DNA of 64,000 bases from Brevundimonas sp. (GCA_027531145.1 JAPZRF010000006.1:62001-126000), one strand, 5' to 3'; positions 31,909-41,693 are shown, counted from the first letter of the stretch. Numbers and translations are program-made. The notes: a model not told the origin generated them from the letters alone.

Positions 31909-33431
31909 GTCACGGGGTCCCGCCGGGGATCGGCCAAGCGTCGGCTAAGCCACATCACGCCCGGCAAGGCCAGCAGGATGATCATCAGCGAAGGTGGTCC
32001 GGCCTGGGCCAGCCGCTCGTCCTGGGCGTAGTTGGACGCCAGCACGGCCAGGGTGTCGAAATCGAACGGCCGCAGGATCAGGGTGGCCGGCAGCTCCTTC
32101 AGCACATCGACGAAGACGATCAGAAAGGCCCCGAACACGGCGGTGCGTGCCACGGGCAGCCGGACACCGAAGGCCGCGCCGGCCTCGCTGCGGCCCAGCA
32201 GCCGGGCGGCCCCGACGAGGCTCGGTCCAGCTTGGGCAAGGCCGGCCTCGACCGGCTCCAGCGCCGCCGCCGCCAGCCGCGCGGCATAGGCGTAGACCAG
32301 CAAGGCCAGGCCCCAGCCGAAGCCGGCCGCCGCGCCTGGCACCTGGCTCCAGACCACGGCCGCCGGTGCCAGCAAGCCTATGGCCATGACAGCGCCGGGC
32401 GTAGCGTACCCGAGACTGACGCTGCGGGCGACCGGCCCGAGGCGCGGCAGGGTCAGGGCCAGCAGTACCGCCAGCGCCACCGTGGCGACGGCACCGGCAC
32501 TGCCGAGCGTGACGGTCCGAACCGCCGCCTCGACCAGACGCCCCCACTGCGGCTCGATCTGCAGAGCTGAAACGGCCAGCCAGGCGGCCGGGATGAGGAG
32601 GGCCAGGGTCAACAGCAGGGTGCAGAACAGGGTGGCGGCCAGCGCCGCCGCACCGGTCAGCCGGGCCGGCTGGAACGGACGCTGTCCGCCTGCCGGCACG
32701 AAGCGCCGCCGCCCCCGCGCCGTCCGCTCGATCCAGAACAGCAGGGCCGCGGCCCCCAGCAGCGGCAGGGCGAAGCGCGCCGCCGCCTCCGCCGAGCCAT
32801 AGACCGACCAGGCTCGCACCACGCCGGTGGTCAGGGTCTGCACGCTGAGGAACTTGACCGCCCCGTAGTCGGCGAGGGTCTCCATCACCGTCAGGGACAG
32901 GCCGGCGGCGACGGCCGGCCAGGCCATAGGCAGGGCGACGCGGCTGAAGGCGCGCCACGGCCCGGCCCCGAGTGTCCGCGCCGCCTCGACGGCCTGGGCC
33001 GCCTGGCTCTCCAGCGCCGTGCGCAGGGTCAGGTAGGTGTAGGGATAGAAGGCGAGGCCCAGCACGAAGGCCGCGCCCCAGACCGAACGCACCCCCAGCG
33101 GCAGGTCGAACCCGAACTCGGCCCGCACGAAGGTTCTGACTGGCCCGGCCACATCGAGCAGATCGGCATAGCCATAGGCCACGGCGAAGGCCGGGGCGGC
33201 CAGCGGCAGGGCCAGGGCCCAGCTGAACAGGCCGCGCCCGGGAAAGCGGTGCATGGTCACCACCCAGGCGGCCAGAGCGCCAAGCCCGCCCGAGATCAGC
33301 GCCACCAGCCCGACCAGCGCCGCTGTCGTGGCAGCGTAGCGGATCACCTCGCGCTGGGCGATGGCCGCCTCGCCAGGGCCCAGGGCGGCCGCCACCACCC
33401 CGCCCAGCGGCAGCAGCAGGGTCAGGGTCAC
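31905..33431 (-). CDS. fbpB: Fe(3+) ABC transporter, fused two-module permease
   Basis: About 508 aa with two homologous permease halves, each with an EAA-type loop: 'ESQAAQAVEAARTLGAGPWR' and 'GLAQAGPSLVGAARLLGRSE'. Roughly twelve membrane helices, as in FbpB. The GTG at 33431 is the first good start, but the frame stays open up to the binding-protein stop at 33524 ('GPIWRALAEWSGSPLTWL...'), so the true N-terminus may be up to ~30 residues longer through a non-ATG codon. Couples to the ATPase by 4-bp overlap. Confidence 0.88.
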   Translation of the reverse strand: MTLTLLLPLGGVVAAALGPGEAAIAQREVIRYAATTAALVGLVALISGGLGALAAWVVTMHRFPGRGLFSWALALPLAAPAFAVAYGYADLLDVAGPVRTFVRAEFGFDLPLGVRSVWGAAFVLGLAFYPYTYLTLRTALESQAAQAVEAARTLGAGPWRAFSRVALPMAWPAVAAGLSLTVMETLADYGAVKFLSVQTLTTGVVRAWSVYGSAEAAARFALPLLGAAALLFWIERTARGRRRFVPAGGQRPFQPARLTGAAALAATLFCTLLLTLALLIPAAWLAVSALQIEPQWGRLVEAAVRTVTLGSAGAVATVALAVLLALTLPRLGPVARSVSLGYATPGAVMAIGLLAPAAVVWSQVPGAAAGFGWGLALLVYAYAARLAAAALEPVEAGLAQAGPSLVGAARLLGRSEAGAAFGVRLPVARTAVFGAFLIVFVDVLKELPATLILRPFDFDTLAVLASNYAQDERLAQAGPPSLMIILLALPGVMWLSRRLADPRRDPVT

Positions 33432-33523
33432 CAGCAGGCCGAGCCAGGTCAGGGGCGAGCCCGACCATTCGGCCAGGGCGCGCCAAATCGGGCCTGCGCG
33501 GCCGCTGCTGGCGGTCGCGACGC

Positions 33524-34582
33524 TTATCGCCAGCCCGCCGCGCTCATCATCGACTGGGCTTCACCCTGTCGCGGCCCGTACAGCGACACGGCCATCGGAT
33601 TGGCCTGGAAGCCGGCGTAGGCGTCGATCGGGGCCGGAGCGGCCACGTCGGGGCTGATCGGATACTCATAGTTCATCTGCGCGACCAGCGTCTGCGACTC
33701 CGGCGTCGACAGGAATTCCAGCAGGCGCACGGCATTGTCGCGGTTCGGCGCGTGGGCGGCGACGCCGCCGCCGGAGACGTTCACATGCGCGCCCTGCCCG
33801 TTCAGCGACGGCCAGGCCAGACGCAGCTTGCCGGCTACCTCGCGGTCCGCTGCCTCCTCGCCGTTGCCCATGCGGATGAAGTAGTAGCTGTTGGTCAGGG
33901 CGATCTCGCAGACCCCGGCGGCCACCGCCCGGATCTGGTCACGGTCGCCGCCTTCCGGAGGCCGGGCCATGTTGGCGACTACCCCGTCGACCCACTGGCG
34001 GGCGCGCTCCGGCCCCCAGGCCTCGATCAGGGCCCCGACCAGGGACAGGTTGTAGACGCTCTCCGAAGAGCGGACGCACAGCTTGCCGCGGAAGCGCGGC
34101 GCGGCGATCTCCTCGTAGGTATCAACCTCCTCCGGACGGACGCGGGCCGGATCATAGGCGACGATGCGCGCGCGTCGGGCGAAGCCGAACCACTCCCCGC
34201 CGGGAGCGCGCAGATTGGAAGGGATCCGGCTGTTGATCGTGTCCGAACGGGTCGCCTGCAGCAGGCCGGCGTCCTGGGCGCGCCACAGGGCACCGGCGTC
34301 AGCGGCGACGAAGACGTCGGCAGGGCTGGCCTCGCCCTCGGCCCGCAGGCGGGCGATCAGCTGGTCGGCGTTGCCCTCGACCACATTGACCCGGATGCCG
34401 GTCTGCTCGGTGAAGCGGGCATACAGCGCCTCGTCGGCGTCGTAGTGGCGCGAGGAGTAGACATTGACCACGCCAGGGTCGGTCGCGGGCGCGGCGCTGT
34501 CGCCGGACTGGCCGCAGGCGGCGAGGATCAGGGCGACGGCGGCGACGGCGGCGGAGCGGGGCGTGACAAGGGTGCGAGACAT
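33524..34582 (-). CDS. fbpA: Fe(3+) ABC transporter, periplasmic binding lipoprotein
   Basis: 352 aa. Signal with lipobox in 'AAVAAVALILAACGQSG'. Mature start 'VVNVYSSRHYDADEALYARF' is the FutA/FbpA opening, with 'GNADQLIARLRAEGEASPAD' and, at the hinge, 'CEIALTNSYYFIRMGNGEEA' carrying the tandem Tyr that binds ferric iron in this family. First gene of the three-gene importer. No Fur-like box was convincingly seen in the 38 bp behind the methyltransferase gene, so the promoter may lie further upstream. Confidence 0.9.
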   Translation of the reverse strand: MSRTLVTPRSAAVAAVALILAACGQSGDSAAPATDPGVVNVYSSRHYDADEALYARFTEQTGIRVNVVEGNADQLIARLRAEGEASPADVFVAADAGALWRAQDAGLLQATRSDTINSRIPSNLRAPGGEWFGFARRARIVAYDPARVRPEEVDTYEEIAAPRFRGKLCVRSSESVYNLSLVGALIEAWGPERARQWVDGVVANMARPPEGGDRDQIRAVAAGVCEIALTNSYYFIRMGNGEEAADREVAGKLRLAWPSLNGQGAHVNVSGGGVAAHAPNRDNAVRLLEFLSTPESQTLVAQMNYEYPISPDVAAPAPIDAYAGFQANPMAVSLYGPRQGEAQSMMSAAGWR

Positions 34583-34620
34583 GCCGCTGACCTAGCAGTC
34601 CTGAGAACGGCTCGCCACCA

Positions 34621-35823
34621 TCACGCCGTGTCGCAGGCGACGACGGGCGCGGTCATGCCAAGCAGAGGCTCGAAAAGCGTCCGGGCCAGCCACGCCACTA
34701 CCGGGGCCGGCACGCCGTCACCAGTGAGGTGGTAGGCGTCGGTGTCACTGTCGGGCAGCACATAGTCGTCGTCCAGTCCCATCAGCCTGGCCGTTTCGCG
34801 CGGGGTCAGCAGGCGCGAGCGCACCTCGCCGCGGTCGATCACCAGCAGGGTCTGTCGGCTGGAGCCCCCCGCGGGCGTGCGCAGACAACCGGCGATCCCG
34901 TCGAAGCGGACCTCGGCGCGCTGGACCCGCCCTCCGCCCCCGTCAGGGCGCGTGCGGCGATAGACGGTCCCGACCGCGAAGCCGCCGCCGCGCTGCGCCG
35001 CCTCGACGCGGGCGCGATGGGCGGGTGCCATCAGGGCCAGCAGGGCCGCGGTCCGCTCGGGACTGCGCCAGGACACCGCCGGCAGGTCGCGCTCCAGCAG
35101 ATCGGCCAGCGTCGGCCCGGGTGCATTCGGCGTCGGCAGCCGCCACCAGGCCAGCTGCTCTCGGACATGCGGCGCGAGTCGCGCGACGGCGCGCAGCAGC
35201 GCCTTTGGATACCACGGCCCCTCGGGCTCCGGAGACGTCAGACCGGTGCCGGGGGCACCCAGAACGCCGACGACGAACAGGCGCGGCCGACTCTGGGGCA
35301 GGAAAGCGTCAGCGTTGATGACCAGCGCTCCAAAGCGGTAGCCAGCCCGGGCGAAGGCCTCACAGATCGCCTCGAAGTCGCAGCCACCCCGCGAGGTGAG
35401 CGTGCCGCAGACATTCTCCACCACCACCAGCCGCGGAGCCCGGCCGCCCTCGGCAAGGCCGGTGACGAGCCGCCAGAAGGCGTGGAAGGCCCCCGACCGG
35501 GCCCCGGCGAGCCCGGCCCCCTGCCCCGCCAGCGACAGGTCCTGACAGGGAAAGGAGCCCCACATCAGCTCGGCCAGGCCCGGCAGATCGGCGGGCGTCA
35601 GATCAGCCACATCGCCGACCGTCAACTCGCCGCCGTCGCCCCAGTTTTGGCGGTAGGCGCGCGCCTTGCGCGGATCCAGGTCATTGGCGAACAGGCAGCG
35701 CCAGCTGGACCCGAGGCCCGCCCGGACCATGCCGCCGCCGGCGAAGAACTCGTACAGGCCGGGACGCGTCGGCACCGCAGGAGGCTCGGGCCGGAGGCGG
35801 CGCGGGTCGCTGGAATCAGCCAT
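34621..35823 (-). CDS. C5-cytosine DNA methyltransferase, orphan
   Basis: 400 aa. Motif I 'GLYEFFAGGGMVRAGLGSSW' (residues 23-42), motif IV 'WGSFPCQDLSLAGQGAGL' with catalytic Cys93, motif VI 'RLVVVENVCGTLTSRGG' (ENV, 136-138), motif VIII-like 'AEVRFDGIAGCLRT', motifs IX-X 'RLLTPRETARLMGLDDDY' and 'GDGVPAPVVAWLARTLFEPL'. All catalytic elements are present, so it should methylate C5 of cytosine at a specific site. No restriction enzyme, Vsr or specificity partner lies beside it; neighbours are iron uptake and a sugar lactonase. The short target-recognition region does not reveal the site. Confidence 0.92.
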   Translation of the reverse strand: MADSSDPRRLRPEPPAVPTRPGLYEFFAGGGMVRAGLGSSWRCLFANDLDPRKARAYRQNWGDGGELTVGDVADLTPADLPGLAELMWGSFPCQDLSLAGQGAGLAGARSGAFHAFWRLVTGLAEGGRAPRLVVVENVCGTLTSRGGCDFEAICEAFARAGYRFGALVINADAFLPQSRPRLFVVGVLGAPGTGLTSPEPEGPWYPKALLRAVARLAPHVREQLAWWRLPTPNAPGPTLADLLERDLPAVSWRSPERTAALLALMAPAHRARVEAAQRGGGFAVGTVYRRTRPDGGGGRVQRAEVRFDGIAGCLRTPAGGSSRQTLLVIDRGEVRSRLLTPRETARLMGLDDDYVLPDSDTDAYHLTGDGVPAPVVAWLARTLFEPLLGMTAPVVACDTA

Positions 35824-35877
35824 GCCGCACGCTGACCCGCCCGGCCGCGCCCGTCCAGAGCCCGACCCGGCAGGGGC

Positions 35878-36753
35878 TCAGCCGCGGAACAGCGCCTGGG
35901 GAAGGCCCGGGGTCTCGACCCTCAGGCGGAACAGGCCGCCCGCCAGCGGATGGTCGGCCCGGCGCGCCGCGCCCATGCCCAGCCAGGCGGTGGTGCAGTA
36001 CAGGGTCTTGAGGTCCGGCCCGCAGAAGGCGGCCTTGGTCACCGCCGGCACCGGCAGCGGCAGCACCGGCAGGGCCGTCCCGTCCGGCGCCCAGCGGCCG
36101 ACGCCCCAGCCATTGAAGAGACCGACATGCAGGACCCCGGCCGTATCGACGCTGGGCCCGTCCGGATACCCCTCCTCCGTCACCGCGAAACGCCGCTTGC
36201 CGCTGAGGCACCCGTCGGCGTGATCGAAGGCGTAGATCACCTTCTCAAGGGTGTCGTGGTGGTAGAGCGTCCGCCCGTCGGGGCTCATGGCCGGGCCGTT
36301 GGTGACGCCGTAGCCGTCATCCATCCGGGTCAGCTCCCCGCCGGCGAAGCGATACAGCGCGCCGGTCTGCGCCATCTCCCCGTCGTCCATCGAGCCGAAC
36401 CAAAGGGCACCGTCGGGGCTGACGAAGCCGTCATTGAGCCGGTTGTCCGGCCGGTCGGCCTCTACCGCCTGAAGCAGGCTGAACCGCCCGGTCCCGCGCT
36501 CGAAGCGGTAGAGCCCGCTCCGTACGCCGCAGATCAGGGAGCCATCCTCAGAGGGCAGGGCGAAGCCGATCTGATCCGGCGCGTCCCAGGTCTGCCGGCT
36601 GCGGTCGGCATGGCCATAGGCGTGCAGCCGGCGTCCCTTTACATCGACGCTCCACACCAGCCCCCGGGCGGCGTCCCAGACAGGGCCCTCGCCCAGCTCT
36701 GCCTTCAGGTCCCAGACCAATTCCGCGGCGGCAGCGGGCGACAGGTCGGTCAT
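35878..36753 (-). CDS. xylC: SMP-30/gluconolactonase family, xylonolactonase-like
   Basis: 291-aa six-bladed propeller. Seen: 'LVWDLKAELGEGPVWDAARG' (metal Glu), 'RPDNRLNDGFVSPDGALWFG' with 'SMDDGEMAQTGALYRF', 'VTNGPAMSPDGRTLYHHDTL', and 'GPDLKTLYCTTAWLGMGA'. It strongly recalls Caulobacter XylC in wording and length. It hydrolyses an aldono-lactone (xylono- or arabinono-lactone) to the acid in the cytoplasm. It diverges from the xylonate/arabonate dehydratase gene, which uses the product; that pairing supports the call. The symbol is by similarity. Confidence 0.82.
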   Translation of the reverse strand: MTDLSPAAAAELVWDLKAELGEGPVWDAARGLVWSVDVKGRRLHAYGHADRSRQTWDAPDQIGFALPSEDGSLICGVRSGLYRFERGTGRFSLLQAVEADRPDNRLNDGFVSPDGALWFGSMDDGEMAQTGALYRFAGGELTRMDDGYGVTNGPAMSPDGRTLYHHDTLEKVIYAFDHADGCLSGKRRFAVTEEGYPDGPSVDTAGVLHVGLFNGWGVGRWAPDGTALPVLPLPVPAVTKAAFCGPDLKTLYCTTAWLGMGAARRADHPLAGGLFRLRVETPGLPQALFRG

Positions 36754-36885
36754 TCACGAACTCCGTCAGCAGAATCAGCAGGCAAGGCTTGCATCCCGGC
36801 CTCGGTCCGACCAGCAGGACCCCGCAATCCGGGGGACGGCTGGCGCGATATTGTCTGACTACCTGGCAGCGGGTACAGCCGGAAC

Positions 36886-38670
36886 GTGACCCGCACCTTC
36901 CGCTCCAGGGCCTGGTTTGACGATCCGACCAATCCGGACATGACCGCCCTCTACCTGGAGCGGTACCTGAACTACGGCCTGACGCTTGAGGAACTTCGGT
37001 CGGGCAAGCCGATCATCGGCATCGCCCAGACCGGCTCGGACCTGTCGCCGTGCAACCGGCACCACCTCGATCTGGCCCAGCGCGTGCGGGAGGGCATCCG
37101 CGAGGCGGGCGGGATCGCCCTCGAGTTCCCCGTCCATCCGATCCAGGAGACTGGCAAACGCCCGACCGCCGGGCTGGATCGCAACCTCGCCTATCTCGGC
37201 CTGGTCGAGCTGCTGTATGGCTATCCGATCGATGCGGTGGTGCTGACCATCGGCTGCGACAAGACCACGCCGGCCTGCCTGATGGCGGCGGCCACGGTCG
37301 ACATTCCGGCCATCGCCCTGTCGGTCGGGCCGATGCTCAATGGCTGGCTCCGCGGCGAGCGCGTCGGCTCCGGCTCGATCATCTGGTCCGCGCGCCAGAA
37401 GCTGGCCGCCGGGGAGCTGGACTACGAGGGTTTCATCGAGCTGGTCGCCACCTCGGCACCCTCGGTCGGCTACTGCAACACCATGGGCACGGCCACGACC
37501 ATGAACAGCCTGACCGAGGCGCTGGGCATGAGCCTGCCCGGCTCGGCCGCGATCCCGGCACCCTACCGGGAGCGCGGCCAGATGGCCTGGCGCACCGGCA
37601 AGCGTATCGTCGAGATGGCCCATGAGGACCTCAAGCCGTCGAGGATCCTGACGCGTCAGGCCTTCGAGAACGCCATCGTCGTCAACTCGGCCATCGGCGG
37701 CTCGACCAACGCCCCGATCCATCTGACCGCCCTGGCCCGCCACATCGGCGTGGATCTTCCTCTGCAGGCCTGGGAGGAGGTCGGCCATAACGTGCCGCTA
37801 CTGGTCAACCTGCAGCCGGCCGGGATGTATCTCGGCGAGGACTACCACCAGGCCGGCGGCGTGCCCGCTGTGGTCGCAGAGCTGATGCGCCATGGCCGCA
37901 TCCACGAGGACGCCCTGACCGTCAACGGCCGGACCCTCGGCGACAACTGCCGCACCGCGGAGATCGTCCTGCCGGACGTGATCCGTACCCATGAGACGGC
38001 GCTGGTCCATGACGCCGGCTTCCTGGTGCTCAGCGGCAACCTTTTCACCAGCGCCCTGATGAAGACCAGCGTCATCAGCCCGGACTTCCGTGCGCGCTAC
38101 CTGTCGAGCCCCGACGACCCGGACGCCTTCGAGGGTCCGGTCGTCGTCTTCGACGGACCCGAAGACTATCACCACCGCATCGATGACCCGGCCGAAGGCA
38201 TCACCGACAGCCACATCCTCGTCATGCGGGGCGCGGGCCCCATCGGCCACCCGGGCTCGGCCGAGGTCGTCAACATGCGGCCGCCCGCCTATCTGATCCG
38301 CGAGGGCGTGGCCGCCCTGCCCTGCATTGGCGACGGGCGGCAGTCGGGGACTTCGGGGTCGCCCTCGATCCTCAACGCCTCGCCGGAAGCGGCGGCCGGC
38401 GGGGATCTCGCCCTGCTGCGCAACGGCGACCGGCTGCGGGTCGATCTGAACAAGCGCCGCGTCGACGTGCTGCTCGACGCTGCGGAGCTGGCGACCCGCC
38501 GGGCGGCGCTGGAGGCCGCGGGCGGCTACCGCTATCCGGCCAGCCAGACGCCCTGGCAGGAGATCCAGCGCGCCACGGTCGGCCAGCTGGAGAGAGGCGC
38601 CGTGCTCGAGCCGGCCATCAAGTACCACCGCATCGTCGATACCCTCGGGCCGCCGCGACACAATCACTGA
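36886..38670 (+). CDS. xylD: IlvD/Edd-family sugar-acid dehydratase (D-xylonate/L-arabonate type)
   Basis: 594 aa, GTG start. [2Fe-2S] cysteines fall in '[16 protein letters not shown]' (C56), '[15 protein letters not shown]' (C124) and '[15 protein letters not shown]' (C197), the same spacing as in L-arabinonate dehydratase. Further signatures are '[20 protein letters not shown]', '[20 protein letters not shown]' and the C-terminus 'PPRHNH', which I recall from Caulobacter XylD. It removes water from the aldonic acid to give the 2-keto-3-deoxy acid. Divergent from the lactonase; TTGTCTGACTA at about 36850-36860 in the gap is an imperfect dyad that may be its operator. Xylonate versus arabonate cannot be settled here. 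Confidence 0.88.
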   Translation: MTRTFRSRAWFDDPTNPDMTALYLERYLNYGLTLEELRSGKPIIGIAQTGSDLSPCNRHHLDLAQRVREGIREAGGIALEFPVHPIQETGKRPTAGLDRNLAYLGLVELLYGYPIDAVVLTIGCDKTTPACLMAAATVDIPAIALSVGPMLNGWLRGERVGSGSIIWSARQKLAAGELDYEGFIELVATSAPSVGYCNTMGTATTMNSLTEALGMSLPGSAAIPAPYRERGQMAWRTGKRIVEMAHEDLKPSRILTRQAFENAIVVNSAIGGSTNAPIHLTALARHIGVDLPLQAWEEVGHNVPLLVNLQPAGMYLGEDYHQAGGVPAVVAELMRHGRIHEDALTVNGRTLGDNCRTAEIVLPDVIRTHETALVHDAGFLVLSGNLFTSALMKTSVISPDFRARYLSSPDDPDAFEGPVVVFDGPEDYHHRIDDPAEGITDSHILVMRGAGPIGHPGSAEVVNMRPPAYLIREGVAALPCIGDGRQSGTSGSPSILNASPEAAAGGDLALLRNGDRLRVDLNKRRVDVLLDAAELATRRAALEAAGGYRYPASQTPWQEIQRATVGQLERGAVLEPAIKYHRIVDTLGPPRHNH

Positions 38671-38681
38671 GGCGGGCGGGC

Positions 38682-38814
38682 TCAGGTGCCCGGCTGGACG
38701 TAGGGAATACGGGCGAAGAAGCGCCGCTCGTCGCCCCTCGGATCAAGCGCCACGCGCGGCGTCCGGTCGAGGATCATCGTCGCCCGCTCCGGCAGGCGGT
38801 ACTGCGGCCACGGC
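38682..38814 (-). pseudogene. Type-B carboxylesterase, C-terminal remnant
   Basis: The minus strand reads '[20 protein letters not shown]' and then '[20 protein letters not shown]' followed by GT-stop. WPxY...TM-hydrophobic is the typical end of para-nitrobenzyl-esterase-like carboxylesterases. Family sequence stops abruptly at about 38814, where IS3-type coding begins, so the gene was truncated by insertion. Confidence 0.65.
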
Positions 38815-38816
38815 CC

Positions 38817-39030
38817 CAGCGGTCAGCCGTTCCTCGCGAGAGAGCCGCTGGACCCGCTTCCTGTTCACCGCATGGCCTTGGCGTCGAAGCATCACGTGCA
38901 GGCATCAGTAACCGAAGCGGCGGAGCTCCTGCGCCAGCGCCAACTGGTTCCTCAGCCTGGCCGGCACCCGGAGCCAGGCGCGAAGCTTGGCGGAAAGAGT
39001 ACAACACGCTACGACCGCACGGCCCCTCGG
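38817..39030. pseudogene. IS3-family orfB relics on both strands
   Basis: Minus strand 38817-38935: 'ELRRFGY', stop, then '[20 protein letters not shown]' and 'LSREERLT', the HTH/integrase-proximal part of an IS3 OrfB. Plus strand 38988-39030: '[13 protein letters not shown]', the conserved C-terminal IS3 OrfB motif. The opposite orientations imply a rearranged or composite relic. The rest up to the thiE start at 39301 holds no supported gene. Confidence 0.65.
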
Positions 39031-39300
39031 CTGGAAAGCCCCGATGGAGCAAGCGCAGGCGCTCCTCGGGATACCTCGCCGGAGGGCCAGGGAACCGGCC
39101 GAATTTCCATGACCGGCGGTTCCGGGGTCGGGGTGCGGACCATAACCCTCTGGGCCCTCACACTGATCGAGGTATCGGAGAGGGGCAGGCCAACGGGAAA
39201 CTCCCTGAGGATCATCGGGGCCGCGGGATCACGTCAGAAGACGTCCGCCGAGCCAAGCGGGCGTCTTGACCGCAGCGATCACGAGGCGCAACCGACCGGC

Positions 39301-39933
39301 ATGTCCGCGCCGTCCTGCCAACTCTATCTGATCACCCCGCCGACCCTCGCCGACCTCGACGCCTTCGCCGGCAGGCTGGCCGCGGCGCTCGAAGCGGGGC
39401 CGGTCGCCGCCCTGCAGATCCGCCTCAAGCCGGCCGATGACGCGACGATCCTGAAAGCGGTCGAGCGGCTGGCACCGGTGGCCTGGTCACACGGGGTCGC
39501 GGTGATCCTCAACGACCGCCCCGATCTGGCGAAACAGGCAGGCTGCGACGGCGTGCACCTGGGCCGCGAGGACATGGACGTGGCCGCTGCCCGTCGCGTG
39601 CTGGGGCCGCAGATGATGATCGGGGCCACCTGCCATGACAGCCGCCACCTCGCCATGGAAGCGGCCGAGGCGGGGGCCGACTACGTCGCCTTCGGGGCCT
39701 TCTTCCCCACCGGCACCAAGGAGACGACGCACCGGCCCGATCCGGAGATCCTGACGGTCTGGCAGGAGACCATGGAAACGCCCTGCGTCGCCATCGGCGG
39801 CATCACGCTGGAAACCGCCCCGGTTCTGGTCGCGGCAGGGGCCGATTTCCTCGCCGTCTCGGCGGGCGTCTGGGCCCATCCAAAGGGACCGGCCCGGGCG
39901 ATCGTGGAGTTCACCCGGCTGCTTTCAACCTGA
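39301..39933 (+). CDS. thiE: Thiamine phosphate synthase
   Basis: 210 aa from ATG 39301; the track ORF runs back through the IS relic and is rejected. TIM barrel with '[20 protein letters not shown]', '[20 protein letters not shown]', '[20 protein letters not shown]', '[20 protein letters not shown]', '[20 protein letters not shown]' and '[20 protein letters not shown]'. It joins HMP-PP and thiazole phosphate to form thiamine monophosphate. 'IGATCHDS' replaces the common IG-x-S-x-H and 'LQIRLK' replaces LR-x-K, as in the alphaproteobacterial ThiE branch. No thi operon or TPP riboswitch seen beside it. Confidence 0.88.
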   Translation: MSAPSCQLYLITPPTLADLDAFAGRLAAALEAGPVAALQIRLKPADDATILKAVERLAPVAWSHGVAVILNDRPDLAKQAGCDGVHLGREDMDVAAARRVLGPQMMIGATCHDSRHLAMEAAEAGADYVAFGAFFPTGTKETTHRPDPEILTVWQETMETPCVAIGGITLETAPVLVAAGADFLAVSAGVWAHPKGPARAIVEFTRLLST

Positions 39934-40004
39934 AATAGGCAAGTTTCAGGGGATGTTAGGATACTTACAGTAGCGTCGAGCCTCTCCCCGAGGTCGACGC
40001 TGTC

Positions 40005-41693
40005 ATGTCCGTCCAGTCTGCCAACCTGTCCAATTCGACCGTCTTGCGCCCCCTGGCGGATGCGGTACCCGCCCGCGTCAGGCGTCTGCCGGAGGGCATG
40101 GAGCTATTCTCGCGGCCGCTCGTCCCGCTGGCGATCGTCCTGATCCTGGCCTTCCTGGTAGTGCTCGGGATCAGTTTCGCCCGCTCGCCGGTAGCGGCGC
40201 TCTGGGGTGCCTCGTCCTTCGCCGTGGCCATCTGGCTACGCGGCGGACACGGCTGGGCCTTCGACCTGTCCTTCGCCAGCCTGATCGCCGTCGGCATCGC
40301 CGCCGGCGAACTCATGGCCGGCAACAGCGCCGAGCTGACGGTGATGTTCACCGCCATGCAGGTGCTGGAAATCGTGACCGCCCTGATTCTCATCCGTCGC
40401 TTCGCGCCCTCCGACCCTTTCAGCACGGTTGACGGCAGCGTCCGCTTCCTGATCGCCGCTGCGGTGCTGGCACCCGTTCCGGCCGGTCTCTCCGCGGCCG
40501 CCTGCCTGACGCTGATTCACGGCCATGACTTCCTTTCGTCGTTCCAGACCTGGTGGTTCGGCCACGCCCTCGGGTTCGCCACCCTGACGCCCCTGGCGAT
40601 GTCGATCACACGCGACCGGATCCGTCTGTTCGCCCATCCCGCGCGCCTTGCCGAGGGGGTCGGCCTGCTCCTCCTGCTGGCCGGGGTCGTCACCTGGGTG
40701 TTTCTGCAGAACAGCCTGCCGCTGAGCTTCGTGGCGTCGCCGCTGCTGCTGCTCGTGGCGATGCGCCTGCGCCTGCTGGGCTCGACCCTCGGTCTCATAC
40801 TGGTCAGCCTGATCGCCATCGGCATGACCATGGATGGCTATGGCCCCTTCACGCTCAACGACAGCCTGACACGCAGCGAGCAGGTCATGCTGGCGCAGTT
40901 GTTCGTGGTACTCGGCTGCCTGCCGACCCTGCTGGTCAGTTCGGTGCTGGAGGAGCGTGACGCCCTGGCCGCCGCCGCCAGGATCGGCAAGCGCAATGCC
41001 GAGCTCGCCTCCGGGGCCAAGTCCCGCCTGCTCGCCAATGTTGCGCACGAGATCAAGAGCCCGATCGGCGGCATCATCGGCATCGCCGACCTGTGGTCGT
41101 CCGGCCAACTCGGCCCGGTGACCCCGGCCCAGGCCGAGGTGACTGGCATACTGGTCAAGACGGCTCGTCAGGTCGAGGCTCTGGCCCACGATCTGCTGGA
41201 TGTGGCGCGGGCGGAGGCGGGAGCCGTCTTGGTCCAGCTGCGCCCGACCAACGCGACCGGCCTGATGGAGGACATGCGCCGCAGCTGGGCCGTACGCCCC
41301 GAAACGCACGGGCTCGCCATCACCCTGACCCGGAACCCCGAACCGGTCATCGCCCTGGCGGACTCCCAGCGCCTAGCCCAGGTACTCGACAGCCTGATCT
41401 CGAACGCCGCGAAGTACGGGGCCGCCGGGGGGCGGATCCAGCTGAGCGCCAGTCGGCTTGACGATCACGTTCGCCTGGAAGTGCGCGACGACGGGCCCGG
41501 CCTCTCGCCGGAGAAACAGGCGCAGCTGTTCGAACCCTTCAACCGGAGCGGCCTCGAGCGATCGACCATCGAGGGCCACGGGATCGGCCTCGCGCTCGCC
41601 AAGCGTCTGGTCGAGCTGCAGGACGGGCGCATCGGCGTGACCTCCACTCCGGGCCGGGGCGCCACCTTCTGGGTCGAGCTGCCCGCAGCCTGA
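40005..41693 (+). CDS. MASE1-domain sensor histidine kinase
   Basis: 562 aa. Residues ~35-305 are a multi-helix membrane sensor of MASE1 type: 'LVPLAIVLILAFLVVLGISF', 'GASSFAVAIWLRGGHGWAFD', 'TWWFGHALGFATLTPLAMSI'. HisKA: 'KSRLLANVAHEIKSPIGGII' with the phosphoacceptor His. HATPase: N-box 'LISNAAKYGAAGGRIQLSAS', G1 'RDDGPGLSPEKQAQLFEPFN', G2 'GHGIGLALAKRLVELQDGR'. No response regulator lies next to it, so it is an orphan kinase with a distant partner. Signal unknown. It follows thiE by 71 bp and is probably separately expressed. Confidence 0.9.
   Translation: MSVQSANLSNSTVLRPLADAVPARVRRLPEGMELFSRPLVPLAIVLILAFLVVLGISFARSPVAALWGASSFAVAIWLRGGHGWAFDLSFASLIAVGIAAGELMAGNSAELTVMFTAMQVLEIVTALILIRRFAPSDPFSTVDGSVRFLIAAAVLAPVPAGLSAAACLTLIHGHDFLSSFQTWWFGHALGFATLTPLAMSITRDRIRLFAHPARLAEGVGLLLLLAGVVTWVFLQNSLPLSFVASPLLLLVAMRLRLLGSTLGLILVSLIAIGMTMDGYGPFTLNDSLTRSEQVMLAQLFVVLGCLPTLLVSSVLEERDALAAAARIGKRNAELASGAKSRLLANVAHEIKSPIGGIIGIADLWSSGQLGPVTPAQAEVTGILVKTARQVEALAHDLLDVARAEAGAVLVQLRPTNATGLMEDMRRSWAVRPETHGLAITLTRNPEPVIALADSQRLAQVLDSLISNAAKYGAAGGRIQLSASRLDDHVRLEVRDDGPGLSPEKQAQLFEPFNRSGLERSTIEGHGIGLALAKRLVELQDGRIGVTSTPGRGATFWVELPAA

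Noticed and set aside
31945-33486. 513-aa minus ORF in the permease region
   Set aside because: Out of frame with the permease and strongly Arg/Gly-rich. The 31905 frame has real membrane helices.
39200-39300. TPP riboswitch before thiE
   Set aside because: The conserved CUGAGA and core helices are not recognisable upstream of 39301.
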